Below are positions 51,030 through 64,000 of a DNA stretch of 64,000 nt, in pieces. This DNA is from Streptomyces violaceorubidus. Lineage in GTDB: Bacteria; Actinomycetota; Actinomycetes; Streptomycetales; Streptomycetaceae. A program made the position numbers and the translations under genes. The stretch lies in assembly GCF_000717995.1 (NCBI RefSeq), contig NZ_JODM01000004.1, positions 124,001 through 188,000 of the forward strand, in the 5' to 3' direction. Positions within the stretch are counted from its first letter, which is position 1; every line of letters starts with the position of its first letter. The notes under the pieces were generated by a model, which saw nothing but the letters and a program-made list of their open reading frames with translations, did no database searches and was not told the DNA's origin.

Positions 51030-54000
51030 GTGGAGACCTTGAGTTCCGACTCAGGGGCACGCACGGCCTTCGCAGAACGCCTCGCACTGCTGTACAGGGA
51101 GGCCGGCAACCCTCCCCTCAAGCGTGTGTCCGAGGCCGTCGTCCGGCTCCAGCGGGTCGACGAACGGGGCCGGCCCGTGCGGGTCTCCGCCCAGCGGATC
51201 AGTGACTGGCGGCGCGCCAAGAACGTGCCCGCCCAGTTCCCCGCCCTCGCGGCCGTCCTGCACGTCCTCATCCCCCAGGCGCGGCGCGCCCGGCCGGTAC
51301 CGGTCTCGGCCGGCCTGTACGACCTGGCCCAGTGGCAGCGCCTGTGGGAGCGGGCGGTGGCCGACCCGACCGGTGAACGCCCGGCGCCGGCCGCGGCGGC
51401 CGAGCAGTCCCCCGCCGAGGCTCCGGCGGCCCCCGGCGGGGTCTGCCCCTACCGGGGACTGGCCGCCTACCGCCGGCAGGACGCCGACTGGTTCTTCGGG
51501 CGGGAGCGGAGCACGCGGGCCCTCGTCGCCCAGCTCCACGCGACGCAGGACACCGGCGGCCTGGTCATGCTCGTGGGCGCCTCCGGAGCGGGGAAGTCCT
51601 CGCTGCTCAACGCCGGCCTGGTGCCCGCCCTGCGCACGGGCGCGCCGGACTCCTGTGACGGTCCGCCCAGGCGGGTGCTCCAGTTCGTGCCGGGGGCCGA
51701 TCCGCTGGGCGAGCTGACCCGCCACGTACCGCAGCTCGCGTCCGTCGTCGGTGCCATAAGGGAAGCGGCGACCGAGGAGGCGGCGACCTCCGAGTCCGGC
51801 TCCGCCCAGACCCTCCCCGCGGGCGACCCGTTGACGGAGGACACCGCGAGGGCGGCCTTCGCGGCATGGGCGGCCACCGCGGAGGACCCGTCGGGACGGG
51901 ACGGGGTGGGCGGGACGGACACGAGAGACGGACCGGCGGACGGGCAGCCCGGGCGGACAGGGCAGACGAGGCAGACGGCGCAGGCAGGCCGGAACACCCA
52001 GGTCGGCCGGACTGGTCGAACTGGCCGAGCCGACGAAGACAGCCGAGGCAACAAAGACCCCGGAGACAACGGCGACGACGAAGACGACAGGGACGACAGG
52101 GACGACAGGGACAACGGCGACCGAGACGACGGAGACAACCGGGCAACCCCGGCTGCCCCGACGGCTGCCCGCCCGGTCGTCATCGTGGACCAGTTCGAGG
52201 AGCTCTTCACCCTCTGCGCCGAGGAAGCGGACCGGCGCGTGTTCATCCGGCTGCTCCAGGCCGCCTGCGCCCCCGGAGCCGACGGGGAGCCGCCGCCGGT
52301 GCTGGTGACCCTGGGCGTACGTGCCGACTTCTACGACCGGTGCCTGCGGTACCCCGAGCTGGCCGACGCGCTGCAGCACCGGCACATGGTGCTCGGGCCG
52401 CTGACCACCGCGGAACTGCGCGAGGCGGTGACCGCTCCGGCCAGAGCCGTCGGCATGGAGCTCGAACCGGGACTCGCCGAGCTGATCATCCGCGAGGTGA
52501 GCACCGACGGCCCGCGCGGGGCCCACGACGCGGGTGTGCTGCCGCTCCTCTCCCACGCCCTGCTCGCGACCTGGCAGCGGCGCAAGGCGGGCCGGCTGAC
52601 CCTGGCCGGATACCGCGCGGCCGGCGGCATCCAGGGCGCGGTGGCCGCGACCGCCGAGCGGGCCTGGTCCGGTCTGGACCCGGCGGCCCGCACGGCCGCG
52701 CGGCTGCTGCTGCTCAGGCTGGTCCGGCTGAGCGAGGACACCCAGGCCACCCGCAGGCGCAGCACGCGGCGCCGGCTGGCCGAGGAGTCGCGGGACCCGG
52801 ACAAGACCGAGGAGTCCCTCGAGGCGCTGGTGCGGGCCCGGCTGGTGACGCTCGACTCGGACACCGTGGAGATCACCCACGAGGCCCTGCTCCACGCCTG
52901 GCCCCGGCTGCGCGACTGGATCGACGAGGACCGCGCCGGAAACCTGCTGCGCCAGCGGCTGGAGGAGGACGGCCTGGCCTGGGAGGAGTCGGACCGCGAC
53001 AGCGCACTGCTCTACCGGGGCTCCCGGCTGGCGCAGGCCGGCGGCTGGGCGAAGTCGGCCGGCGACACCTACCTGACCCGCAGCGCGGTGGAGTTCCTGG
53101 CCGCCGCGGTCAAGCTGCGCAGGCGCACCGTCATGATCAGTCGGGCCGCGGTGTCGGCGCTGGTCGTGCTGGCCCTCGTGGCCGTCGGCTCGGCGGTGCT
53201 CGCCTGGCAGCAGCGCAACGACGCCGTGTTCGAGCAGGTGGTCGCCGAAGCGGACCGGGTCGAGGACACGGACCCCTCTCTGTCAGCCCAGCTCGACCTG
53301 GCGGCGCACCGCCTGCGCCCGGACGACGAGGACGTCAGGAACCGACTGATCTCGATCGTGAACGCCCCCCTGGCCACCCCGCTCCTCGGGCACACGGGCG
53401 CCGTGTACCTCACCTCCTTCAGTCCCGACGGGCGGACCCTGGCGACGGCCAGCTACGACCGGACCGTCCGGCTCTGGGACGTGTCGGACCCCGGGCGCCC
53501 GAAGCAGCTGGGCAAGCCCCTCACAGGCCACACGAGCTGGGTGAGCACCGCGGTCTTCAGTCCGGACGGCCGCACCCTGGCCAGCGCCTCGGACGACGGC
53601 ACGATCCGCCTGTGGGACGTGCGCGACCCCAGCCGCCCGCGCCCGCTCGGCTCCCCCCTGACCGGCCGCGGCGGCACCGTCTACCTGCTCGCCTTCAGCC
53701 CGGACGGCCGCACCCTCGCCTCCGCCCACGACGACCACGCGGTCCGCCTGTGGAACGTGGCCGACCCGCGCCGCCCCGAGGCCCTCGACACCCTGACCGG
53801 CTCCACCGCGGCGGTGCGCTCGGTGGCCTTCAGTCCCGACGGACACACCCTCGCGGCCGGCGGCGACGACGAGAAGGTCCGGCTCTGGGACGTGGCCGAC
53901 CCGCGCCGCCCCGAGCCGGTCGGCACACCGCTGGCCGGCCACAGCGGCCTGGTGCACTCCGTGGCCTTCAGCCCCGACGGCCGCACCCTCGCCAGCGGCA

Positions 54001-55358
54001 GCGCGGACGACACCGTGCAGCTCTGGGACGTCACCGATCCCGCCGCGGCCCAGCCCGTCGGCGCACCGCTCACCGGTCACAGCGGGCCCGTCTGGGCGGT
54101 GGCGTTCAGCCCCGACGGCGCCATGCTCGCCGCGAGCAGCGCGGACAGTACGGCCAGCCTGTGGAACGTCAGCGACCCGGCCTACCCCTCGCAGGTCGGC
54201 GTGCCCCTCGCCGGAGGCAGCGGTGAGATGTACGCCCTCGGCTTCAGCCCCGACGGCCACACCCTCGCCACCGGCAGCGGTGACAGCAAGGTCCGCCTGT
54301 GGTCGCTGCCGACGTCGGACGTGATCGGCCGTATCGGGGACTTCCGCCCGGCGGACGGCAGGGTGCTGGCCACGGCGGCCCGCGACGGCCGGGTCCGGCT
54401 GTGGGACGTGACGGACCCCGCCCGGCCCGTGTCGCTGAGCGCCCCCTTCAGGCCGGGGGAGGGAGACATACGGTCTCTGGTGTTCTCCCCGGACGGCGAG
54501 ACGCTCGCGGTGCTCGTGGGGGGCCGCGCGCTGCAACTGTGGGACGTCACGGACCCGGCCCGGCCCAAGGCCCACGGACCGCCCATGGCGCTGCGCACCC
54601 GGTACGCGGGCCCCGACACGCTGGCGTTCAGCCCCGACGGCCACCTCCTGGCCACGGCCGACGACGACCGCACCATCCAGTTGTGGAACGCCGAGGACCC
54701 CGCCCGCCTGCGCCGCCTGGGCAAGCCGCTCGCCGGCCACACGGGATACGTCAACACGCTCGCCTTCAGCCCGGACGGCCGCACCCTCGCCAGCGGCGGC
54801 GCGGACGACGCCGTACGCCTGTGGGACGTCACCGACCCGGCGCACGCCGCCCGCCTCGGTGCGCCCCGCACCGGGCACCTGGGCCCCGTCAACGTCCTCG
54901 CCTACAGTCCCGACGGCCGCACCCTGGCCAGCGGCAGCGACGACGGCACGGTCCGGCTCTGGGACGTCACCGGGCCGGGCGGAACCTCCGGGGCCCGGAC
55001 CACGCTCGCCGGACACACCGACTCGGTGATGTCCCTGACGTTCAGCCGCGACGGCTCCACCCTGGCCAGCGGCGCCAACGACAACGCGGTCCGGCTCTGG
55101 AGCGTCACCGACCCCGCCGAGGCCGCCCCGAACGGGCAGGCGATGAGCCTCAACGCCAAGACGGGCACCTTCCTGTCCTTCAGCCCCGTGCGCCGCATGC
55201 TCGGGGTCTCCAGCGGCACGGACACCGTCCGGCTGTGGAGCCTGGGCGTGGACGACGCCATCGACCGCATCTGCTCGGCCACCCGGGGTGTGCTGACCGA
55301 GGAGAAGTGGCACGAGTACCTGCCGCGCCTGGATTACGAACCGCCGTGCGAGCAATGA
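51030..55358 (+). CDS. HTH-STAND NTPase-WD40 repeat protein
   Basis: A 1442-residue giant signalling protein. Residues about 10-90 form an HTH-like or effector-associated N-terminal module (RVSEAVVRLQR...VSAQRISDWRRAKNVP). The STAND NTPase follows, with Walker A GASGAGKSS at about 183 and Walker B VVIVDQFEELF at about 383. About 90 acidic residues (DDEDDRDDRDDRD) are inserted between the motifs. A winged-helix-like region (residues about 490-640) and one membrane helix (about 703-725) precede about fourteen WD40 repeats (784-1420, FSPDGRTLAS...VRLWDV) that would form two propellers. The GTG is listed; a TTG at 51039 has better spacing to AAGGAG. Ligand unknown. Confidence 0.9.
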   Translation: METLSSDSGARTAFAERLALLYREAGNPPLKRVSEAVVRLQRVDERGRPVRVSAQRISDWRRAKNVPAQFPALAAVLHVLIPQARRARPVPVSAGLYDLAQWQRLWERAVADPTGERPAPAAAAEQSPAEAPAAPGGVCPYRGLAAYRRQDADWFFGRERSTRALVAQLHATQDTGGLVMLVGASGAGKSSLLNAGLVPALRTGAPDSCDGPPRRVLQFVPGADPLGELTRHVPQLASVVGAIREAATEEAATSESGSAQTLPAGDPLTEDTARAAFAAWAATAEDPSGRDGVGGTDTRDGPADGQPGRTGQTRQTAQAGRNTQVGRTGRTGRADEDSRGNKDPGDNGDDEDDRDDRDDRDNGDRDDGDNRATPAAPTAARPVVIVDQFEELFTLCAEEADRRVFIRLLQAACAPGADGEPPPVLVTLGVRADFYDRCLRYPELADALQHRHMVLGPLTTAELREAVTAPARAVGMELEPGLAELIIREVSTDGPRGAHDAGVLPLLSHALLATWQRRKAGRLTLAGYRAAGGIQGAVAATAERAWSGLDPAARTAARLLLLRLVRLSEDTQATRRRSTRRRLAEESRDPDKTEESLEALVRARLVTLDSDTVEITHEALLHAWPRLRDWIDEDRAGNLLRQRLEEDGLAWEESDRDSALLYRGSRLAQAGGWAKSAGDTYLTRSAVEFLAAAVKLRRRTVMISRAAVSALVVLALVAVGSAVLAWQQRNDAVFEQVVAEADRVEDTDPSLSAQLDLAAHRLRPDDEDVRNRLISIVNAPLATPLLGHTGAVYLTSFSPDGRTLATASYDRTVRLWDVSDPGRPKQLGKPLTGHTSWVSTAVFSPDGRTLASASDDGTIRLWDVRDPSRPRPLGSPLTGRGGTVYLLAFSPDGRTLASAHDDHAVRLWNVADPRRPEALDTLTGSTAAVRSVAFSPDGHTLAAGGDDEKVRLWDVADPRRPEPVGTPLAGHSGLVHSVAFSPDGRTLASGSADDTVQLWDVTDPAAAQPVGAPLTGHSGPVWAVAFSPDGAMLAASSADSTASLWNVSDPAYPSQVGVPLAGGSGEMYALGFSPDGHTLATGSGDSKVRLWSLPTSDVIGRIGDFRPADGRVLATAARDGRVRLWDVTDPARPVSLSAPFRPGEGDIRSLVFSPDGETLAVLVGGRALQLWDVTDPARPKAHGPPMALRTRYAGPDTLAFSPDGHLLATADDDRTIQLWNAEDPARLRRLGKPLAGHTGYVNTLAFSPDGRTLASGGADDAVRLWDVTDPAHAARLGAPRTGHLGPVNVLAYSPDGRTLASGSDDGTVRLWDVTGPGGTSGARTTLAGHTDSVMSLTFSRDGSTLASGANDNAVRLWSVTDPAEAAPNGQAMSLNAKTGTFLSFSPVRRMLGVSSGTDTVRLWSLGVDDAIDRICSATRGVLTEEKWHEYLPRLDYEPPCEQ

Positions 55359-55454
55359 GAACACCGACAAAAACGTGATCCCCGTCACATCACCGGCACC
55401 CGACCGACCAGTCGGCACCCACCGGACACCCGGCCTTGTTAGCCTTGGCCATGG

Positions 55455-55500
55455 CCCGGCCGCTGGCGCATCCCCCGTCGCCAGCGGTCGGGTCTTTTCC
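55455..55500 (+). terminator. Intrinsic terminator after the STAND-WD40 gene
   Basis: A 14-bp stem with one mismatch (CCCGGCCGCTGGCG/CGCCAGCGGTCGGG) followed by TCTTTTCC, about 100 bases beyond the stop codon. Confidence 0.88.
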
Positions 55501-55574
55501 TGCCCGCCGCACAGGACCTCGACCGGCCAAACCGGAACGCCAGGACGCCCCCGGGGATTTCGACCGCGAACGCC

Positions 55575-55608
55575 GAAGACCCCCAACCGGATCCGGCTGG
55601 GGGTCTTC
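55575..55608. terminator. Hairpin downstream of tRNA-Ile
   Basis: A 16-bp stem with one mismatch and a 2-base loop (GAAGACCCCCAACCGG with CCGGCTGGGGGTCTTC), 9 bases beyond the 3' end of the minus-strand tRNA-Ile. It is likely its terminator, and a second stop for the plus-strand STAND transcript. Confidence 0.82.
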
Positions 55609-55616
55609 GTCTGGTG

Positions 55617-55690
55617 TGGGGCTAACAGGATTTGAACCTGTGGCCTCATCCTTATCAGGGATGCGCTCTAACCAACTGAGCTATAGCCCC
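55617..55690 (-). tRNA. tRNA-Ile (anticodon GAT)
   Basis: The minus strand gives acceptor GGGGCTA, D arm TAGCTCAGTTGGTTAGAGC, anticodon loop CTGATAA (GAT), T arm ACAGGTTCAAATCCTGT, discriminator A. CCA is not encoded. Length 74. Confidence 0.97.
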
Positions 55691-55802
55691 GCCGCGCTCT
55701 GCGGTGTGTGTCCCGCGCGCTGACCCCTGAAGATTAGCGCACGAGGCGGGCAGTCCCAAAATCGGTTGTCGCGCGGCTGACGAGCGCGGTCGGGCTCGCC
55801 GA

Positions 55803-56528
55803 TCACTCGTCCTCGGCGAGCGTCAGCTCCACGCCGCCGACGAAGCCGGCGGACAGGTTGTAGATGAACGCGCCGAGGGTGGCCAGGGCCGTCGCGAGGA
55901 CGACGTCGATCACCGCGATGATCGTCGTGAACAGCAGCACGTTGGGCAGCGACAGGAAGGACTGCAGGTCGAAGCCGTTGGACTCGTTGGATCCGGTGGC
56001 TTCGGAGATCGTGCCGCCGACCGTCGAGAAGACGCCCATGGCGTCCATGACCATCCACAGCACGGCGGCCGCGACGATGGTGCAGATGCCGAGCGCGATG
56101 GACAGCAGGAAGCTGACCTTCATCACCGACCACGGGTCGGCCTTCGACACGCGCAGGCGCGCCTTGCGCACGCGGGGCGTGGTGCGCGCGCCGGTGCGCG
56201 GGCGGCGCACGGCCGCCGTGTTGCCGCCGTGGGTCTGGTAGGCCTGCGGCGGGTGGTAGGGCCCGCCGGGCTGCTGGGGCTGCCGTTCTCCCGGCAGCGG
56301 CGAGGCCGCCTGCTGAGTCTGCTGGCCTCGGGTGTCCGTCACAGTTCCCCCCTGGGATCCATGCGTTGAGGACGAGCTCTCCGAGTGCGAGTCGGTCGCT
56401 CCGTCGTCGATCTTGCGCAGTTGAGTCGTGTGCGAATCCGTCGCACGCGCGGCGGAGCCACGGCCGCCGCCGCCCGTTTCCGTACCCGTGGGGGTACCGG
56501 TCGATCCGGCGCCCGTGGCTCCGCTCAC
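55803..56528 (-). CDS. DUF3566 family transmembrane protein
   Basis: A 241-residue protein. Residues 1-120 are hydrophilic and disordered (Gly/Thr/Ser/Gln). The DUF3566 domain (about 120-240) has two or three helices: WSVMKVSFLLSIALGICTIV, VLLFTTIIAVIDVVLATALATLGAFIYNLSAG. In actinobacteria this gene consistently follows gyrA. The GTG start has GAGGAGAG upstream, 18 bases after gyrA. The mycobacterial homologue CwsA-like neighbours suggest a wall or division link, but the function is unproved. Confidence 0.92.
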   Translation of the reverse strand: MSGATGAGSTGTPTGTETGGGGRGSAARATDSHTTQLRKIDDGATDSHSESSSSTHGSQGGTVTDTRGQQTQQAASPLPGERQPQQPGGPYHPPQAYQTHGGNTAAVRRPRTGARTTPRVRKARLRVSKADPWSVMKVSFLLSIALGICTIVAAAVLWMVMDAMGVFSTVGGTISEATGSNESNGFDLQSFLSLPNVLLFTTIIAVIDVVLATALATLGAFIYNLSAGFVGGVELTLAEDE

Positions 56529-56546
56529 GATGACTCTCTCCTCGTG

Positions 56547-59141
<2,595 letters not shown>

Positions 59142-59183
59142 TGCTGGTGAAGGTCCTTCCTGGTGCGGTCAGCTGAGACCGAC

Positions 59184-61678
<2,495 letters not shown>

Positions 61679-62248
61679 TCACCCGTAGGTGTCGCCCGGC
61701 CCCTGGCTGCCGGGCGCCCGCAACGGCCCGTAACGCCGGCCGGGACCACCCGCGCCACCCGGTCCGAGGACCTTGATCATCCGCACCGATCCGTGCCCCA
61801 GGTCCTCGTTGAGACGGGCCACCAGCGTCGGCGCGAGCAGCCGCAGGTTCGTCGCCCACGCCGTCGAGTCGCAGCGCACCACCAGCACCCGCTCGTCCTC
61901 GTCGTACCGCTCCGGCACACAGTGCTTCGCCACGTCCTCACCGACGATCTGCGGCCAGCGGCCCATCACCCCGCCCACCGCCGCCGGAGTCTCCCAGCCG
62001 CGCTCGGTGATCAGCCGGTTGATCGCGGAACCCAGCGCCATGGGGTCACGGCCGTCGGCCCGCGCCCCGGAGCGCAGGCCCCCGCGCCGCGCCTGCTTCT
62101 TCTGCTGGGCCGCGTCCCCGCGCGCGCGTGCCGCCTCCCGCGCCGCCCTGAGCGCCACACGCGCGAGGTCGACGCCGGACGGCTCCGGGCCGCTCCCGCG
62201 CTCGCGGGGGGACGGTGCGGGGCCCGGCTCCGGTGCGCCCCCGCTCAT
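61679..62248 (-). CDS. dciA: DUF721 protein, probable DciA helicase-loading factor
   Basis: A 189-residue protein of the DUF721/DciA family, which in bacteria without DnaC helps load the DnaB helicase at oriC. The DUF721 core is [67 protein letters not shown]. The N-terminal 60 residues are charged and disordered. The ATG overlaps the recF stop (ATGA), placing it in the dnaA-region operon. Confidence 0.93.
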   Translation of the reverse strand: MSGGAPEPGPAPSPRERGSGPEPSGVDLARVALRAAREAARARGDAAQQKKQARRGGLRSGARADGRDPMALGSAINRLITERGWETPAAVGGVMGRWPQIVGEDVAKHCVPERYDEDERVLVVRCDSTAWATNLRLLAPTLVARLNEDLGHGSVRMIKVLGPGGAGGPGRRYGPLRAPGSQGPGDTYG

Positions 62249-63366
62249 ACGCGCTCCACCGTCCCCTCCGCCACCGTGAACCGCGCCCCCGCCAGCACAT
62301 GCGGTACGTCGTCGTCGACCGCGGCCGTCACCAGCACCTGCTCCCCGGGCGCCACCAGCTCGGCCAGCCGCTCCCGGCGCCGCGCGTCCAGCTCGGCGAA
62401 GACGTCGTCCAGCACCAGCACCGGCTCGTTGCCCTCCGCCCGCAACAGATCGAACGAGGCCAGCCTGAGCGCCAGCGCGTACGACCACGACTCGCCGTGG
62501 GAGGCGTAGCCCTTGGCGGGCAGGGAGCCGAGCTTCAGCAGCAGGTCGTCCCGGTGCGGACCGACCAGCGTGACGCCCCGCTCGATCTCCTGCTTGCGCG
62601 CCTCGGCGAGCGCCGCCATCAGCTGCTCGTAGAGGTCCTCGCGCGTGTGCGCCTCACCGGGCGCCGAGGGCTTGTAATCCAGGGCGACGGGGCCGCCGCC
62701 GGGGGCCAGCTGCTCGTACGCCTTGTCGGCCAGCGGCTGCACGGCCGCGATCAGGTCGAGGCGCTGGGCGAGCAGCTCGGCGCCCGCGCGCGCGAGGTGC
62801 TGGTCCCAGACCTCGAGCGTGGACAGGTCCAGCGTGCGGCCGCCGTGCCGGCGGGCGAGCGCGGCCGACTTCAGCAGGGTGTTGCGCTGCTTGAGGACCC
62901 GGTCGTAGTCGGAGCGCACCCCGGCCATCCGCGGCGAACGGGCGGTGATCAGCTCGTCCAGGAAACGGCGTCGCTCACCGGGATCGCCCTTCACCAGCGC
63001 GAGGTCCTCCGGCGCGAAGAGCACGGTGCGCACGATGCCGAGCACGTCACGCGGCTTGACCTGCGCGGACCTGTTGACGCGGGCGCGGTTGGCCCGGCCC
63101 GGGTTCAGCTCCAGCTCGATCAGCTGCTGCCGCTCGCCCTGCCGGACCTGGGCCCGGATCACGGCACGCTCGGCGCCCATGCGCACCAGCGGGGCGTCGA
63201 AGGAGACCCGGTGGCTGCCGAGGGTGGCGAGGTAGCCGACCGCCTCGACCAGGTTCGTCTTGCCCTGCCCATTCGGGCCGACGAAGGCGGTGACGCCCGG
63301 GTCCAGGGGCACCTCGACCCGGGCGTACGAACGGAAGTCGGCCAGCGACAGATGCGTGACGTGCAT
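62245..63366 (-). CDS. recF: DNA replication and repair protein RecF
   Basis: A 373-residue SMC-like ATPase that loads RecA at gapped DNA. Walker A is [15 protein letters not shown], signature region [12 protein letters not shown], and Walker B DDVFAELD near the C-terminus. It is followed by dciA and gyrB, the standard actinobacterial origin-region order. The ATG at 63366 is the natural start; [19 protein letters not shown] is typical. Confidence 0.97.
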   Translation of the reverse strand: MHVTHLSLADFRSYARVEVPLDPGVTAFVGPNGQGKTNLVEAVGYLATLGSHRVSFDAPLVRMGAERAVIRAQVRQGERQQLIELELNPGRANRARVNRSAQVKPRDVLGIVRTVLFAPEDLALVKGDPGERRRFLDELITARSPRMAGVRSDYDRVLKQRNTLLKSAALARRHGGRTLDLSTLEVWDQHLARAGAELLAQRLDLIAAVQPLADKAYEQLAPGGGPVALDYKPSAPGEAHTREDLYEQLMAALAEARKQEIERGVTLVGPHRDDLLLKLGSLPAKGYASHGESWSYALALRLASFDLLRAEGNEPVLVLDDVFAELDARRRERLAELVAPGEQVLVTAAVDDDVPHVLAGARFTVAEGTVERV

Positions 63367-63396
63367 GGTCGTGCGCCGACCTCCCCAGCCTTCCGG

Positions 63397-64000
63397 TTAC
63401 TTCTTCTCGACCGCGTGGCCGCCGAACTGGTTCCGCAGCGCGGCGATCATCTTCATCTGCGGCGAGTCGTCCTGCCGGGACGCGAACCGCGCGAAGAGGG
63501 AGGCCGTGATCGCGGGCAGCGGCACCGCGTTGTCGATCGCCGCCTCCACAGTCCAGCGTCCCTCACCGGAGTCCTGTGCATAACCCCGGAGCCCGTCCAG
63601 GTGCTCGTCGTCGTCGAGCGCGTTGACCGCCAGGTCGAGCAGCCAGGAACGGATCACCGTGCCCTCCTGCCAGGAGCGGAAGACCTCGCGGACGTTCTCC
63701 ACGGAGTCGACCTTCTCCAGCAGCTCCCAGCCCTCGGCGTAGGCCTGCATCATGGCGTACTCGATGCCGTTGTGGACCATCTTCGCGAAGTGGCCCGCGC
63801 CCACCTTGCCGGCGTGCACGGCACCGAAGTCGCCCTCCGGCTTGAGGGCGTCGAAGACCGGCTGCACCTTGGCGACGTTCTCGGCGTCGCCGCCGTACAT
63901 CAGCGCGTAACCGTTCTCCAGGCCCCACACGCCGCCGGAGACGCCGCAGTCGACGAAGCCTATGCCCTTGGCCGCCAGCTCCTCGGCGTGCTTCTCGTCG
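63397..64000 (-). CDS. gnd: 6-phosphogluconate dehydrogenase (decarboxylating), C-terminal part
   Basis: The last 200 residues of a GndA/YqeC-type 6-phosphogluconate dehydrogenase that makes ribulose 5-phosphate, CO2 and a reduced cofactor. Seen are GFVDCGVSGGVWGLENGYALM, the catalytic lysine segment GAGHFAKMVHNGIEYAMMQAYAEG and the C-terminal ending FGGHAVEKK. The start lies beyond the right window edge. It is upstream of recF by 30 bases, part of the origin-region operon in Streptomyces. Confidence 0.94.
   Translation of the reverse strand, partial: DEKHAEELAAKGIGFVDCGVSGGVWGLENGYALMYGGDAENVAKVQPVFDALKPEGDFGAVHAGKVGAGHFAKMVHNGIEYAMMQAYAEGWELLEKVDSVENVREVFRSWQEGTVIRSWLLDLAVNALDDDEHLDGLRGYAQDSGEGRWTVEAAIDNAVPLPAITASLFARFASRQDDSPQMKMIAALRNQFGGHAVEKK

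Noticed and set aside
53283..55649. Minus-strand frame of 788 codons with repeated blocks
   Set aside because: The repeats are simply the antisense of the WD40 repeats.

Overview
The window is a GC-rich actinobacterial chromosome segment. Its codon usage (G or C at most third positions, many GTG starts), its gene families and its gene order point to Streptomyces. The right end reads gnd (cut by the window edge), recF, dciA-type DUF721 gene, gyrB, gyrA and DUF3566, all on the minus strand. That is the flank of the replication origin, with dnaN, dnaA and oriC expected just beyond base 64000. Two exact parS palindromes (6584 and 40654) and a cluster of DnaA boxes (37787-38000) agree with an origin-proximal location.

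Layout from left to right. 1-5.2 kb: two divergent Ser/Thr kinases, the bacterial proteasome activator Bpa, a proline-rich membrane-anchored protein and a quinone oxidoreductase. 5.5-8.9 kb: mobA, moeA and a TrkA-type potassium channel in one overlapping minus-strand operon. 9.0-17.5 kb: branched-chain keto-acid dehydrogenase operon bkdABC with a divergent Lrp regulator, next to a TetR/3-hydroxyacyl-CoA dehydrogenase pair and divergent paaN. The same 14-bp operator-like palindrome sits in front of both catabolic units. 17.5-23.5 kb: rRNA methyltransferase, HTTM and DUF5819 membrane proteins, rhodanese, a J-like coiled-coil protein and a DUF2252 protein. 23.9-25 kb: secreted intradiol dioxygenase with a carbohydrate-binding module, and tRNA-Leu.

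25.5-33.8 kb holds the actinobacterial growth and cell-wall phospho-signalling operon fhaA-fhaB-pstP-rodA-pbpA, followed by pknB with four PASTA domains; no pknA lies between pbpA and pknB. 33.8-37.7 kb: two class E sortases, a PabA/TrpG amidotransferase, a small membrane protein, DUF881 and the division inhibitor crgA. 37.8-42 kb: DnaA-box cluster, rhomboid protease, cyclophilin, DUF5324, parS, a second-type isoprenyl transferase and tRNA-Ala.

42-55.4 kb is the most accessory-looking part. It holds an HTH protein, a tail-anchored kinase facing a secreted protein, DLW-39, a small secreted protein, a GntR-glycosyltransferase pair, an FkbM methyltransferase overlapping a 3Fe-4S ferredoxin, a small membrane protein, and a 1442-residue HTH-STAND NTPase-WD40 protein that ends next to tRNA-Ile. 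The STAND protein has a long acidic low-complexity insertion between its Walker motifs and is the best candidate for an uncharacterised sensing or defence system. From 55.8 kb onward the window is conserved replication and topology genes. Gene symbols come from family recognition by eye; no database search was possible.
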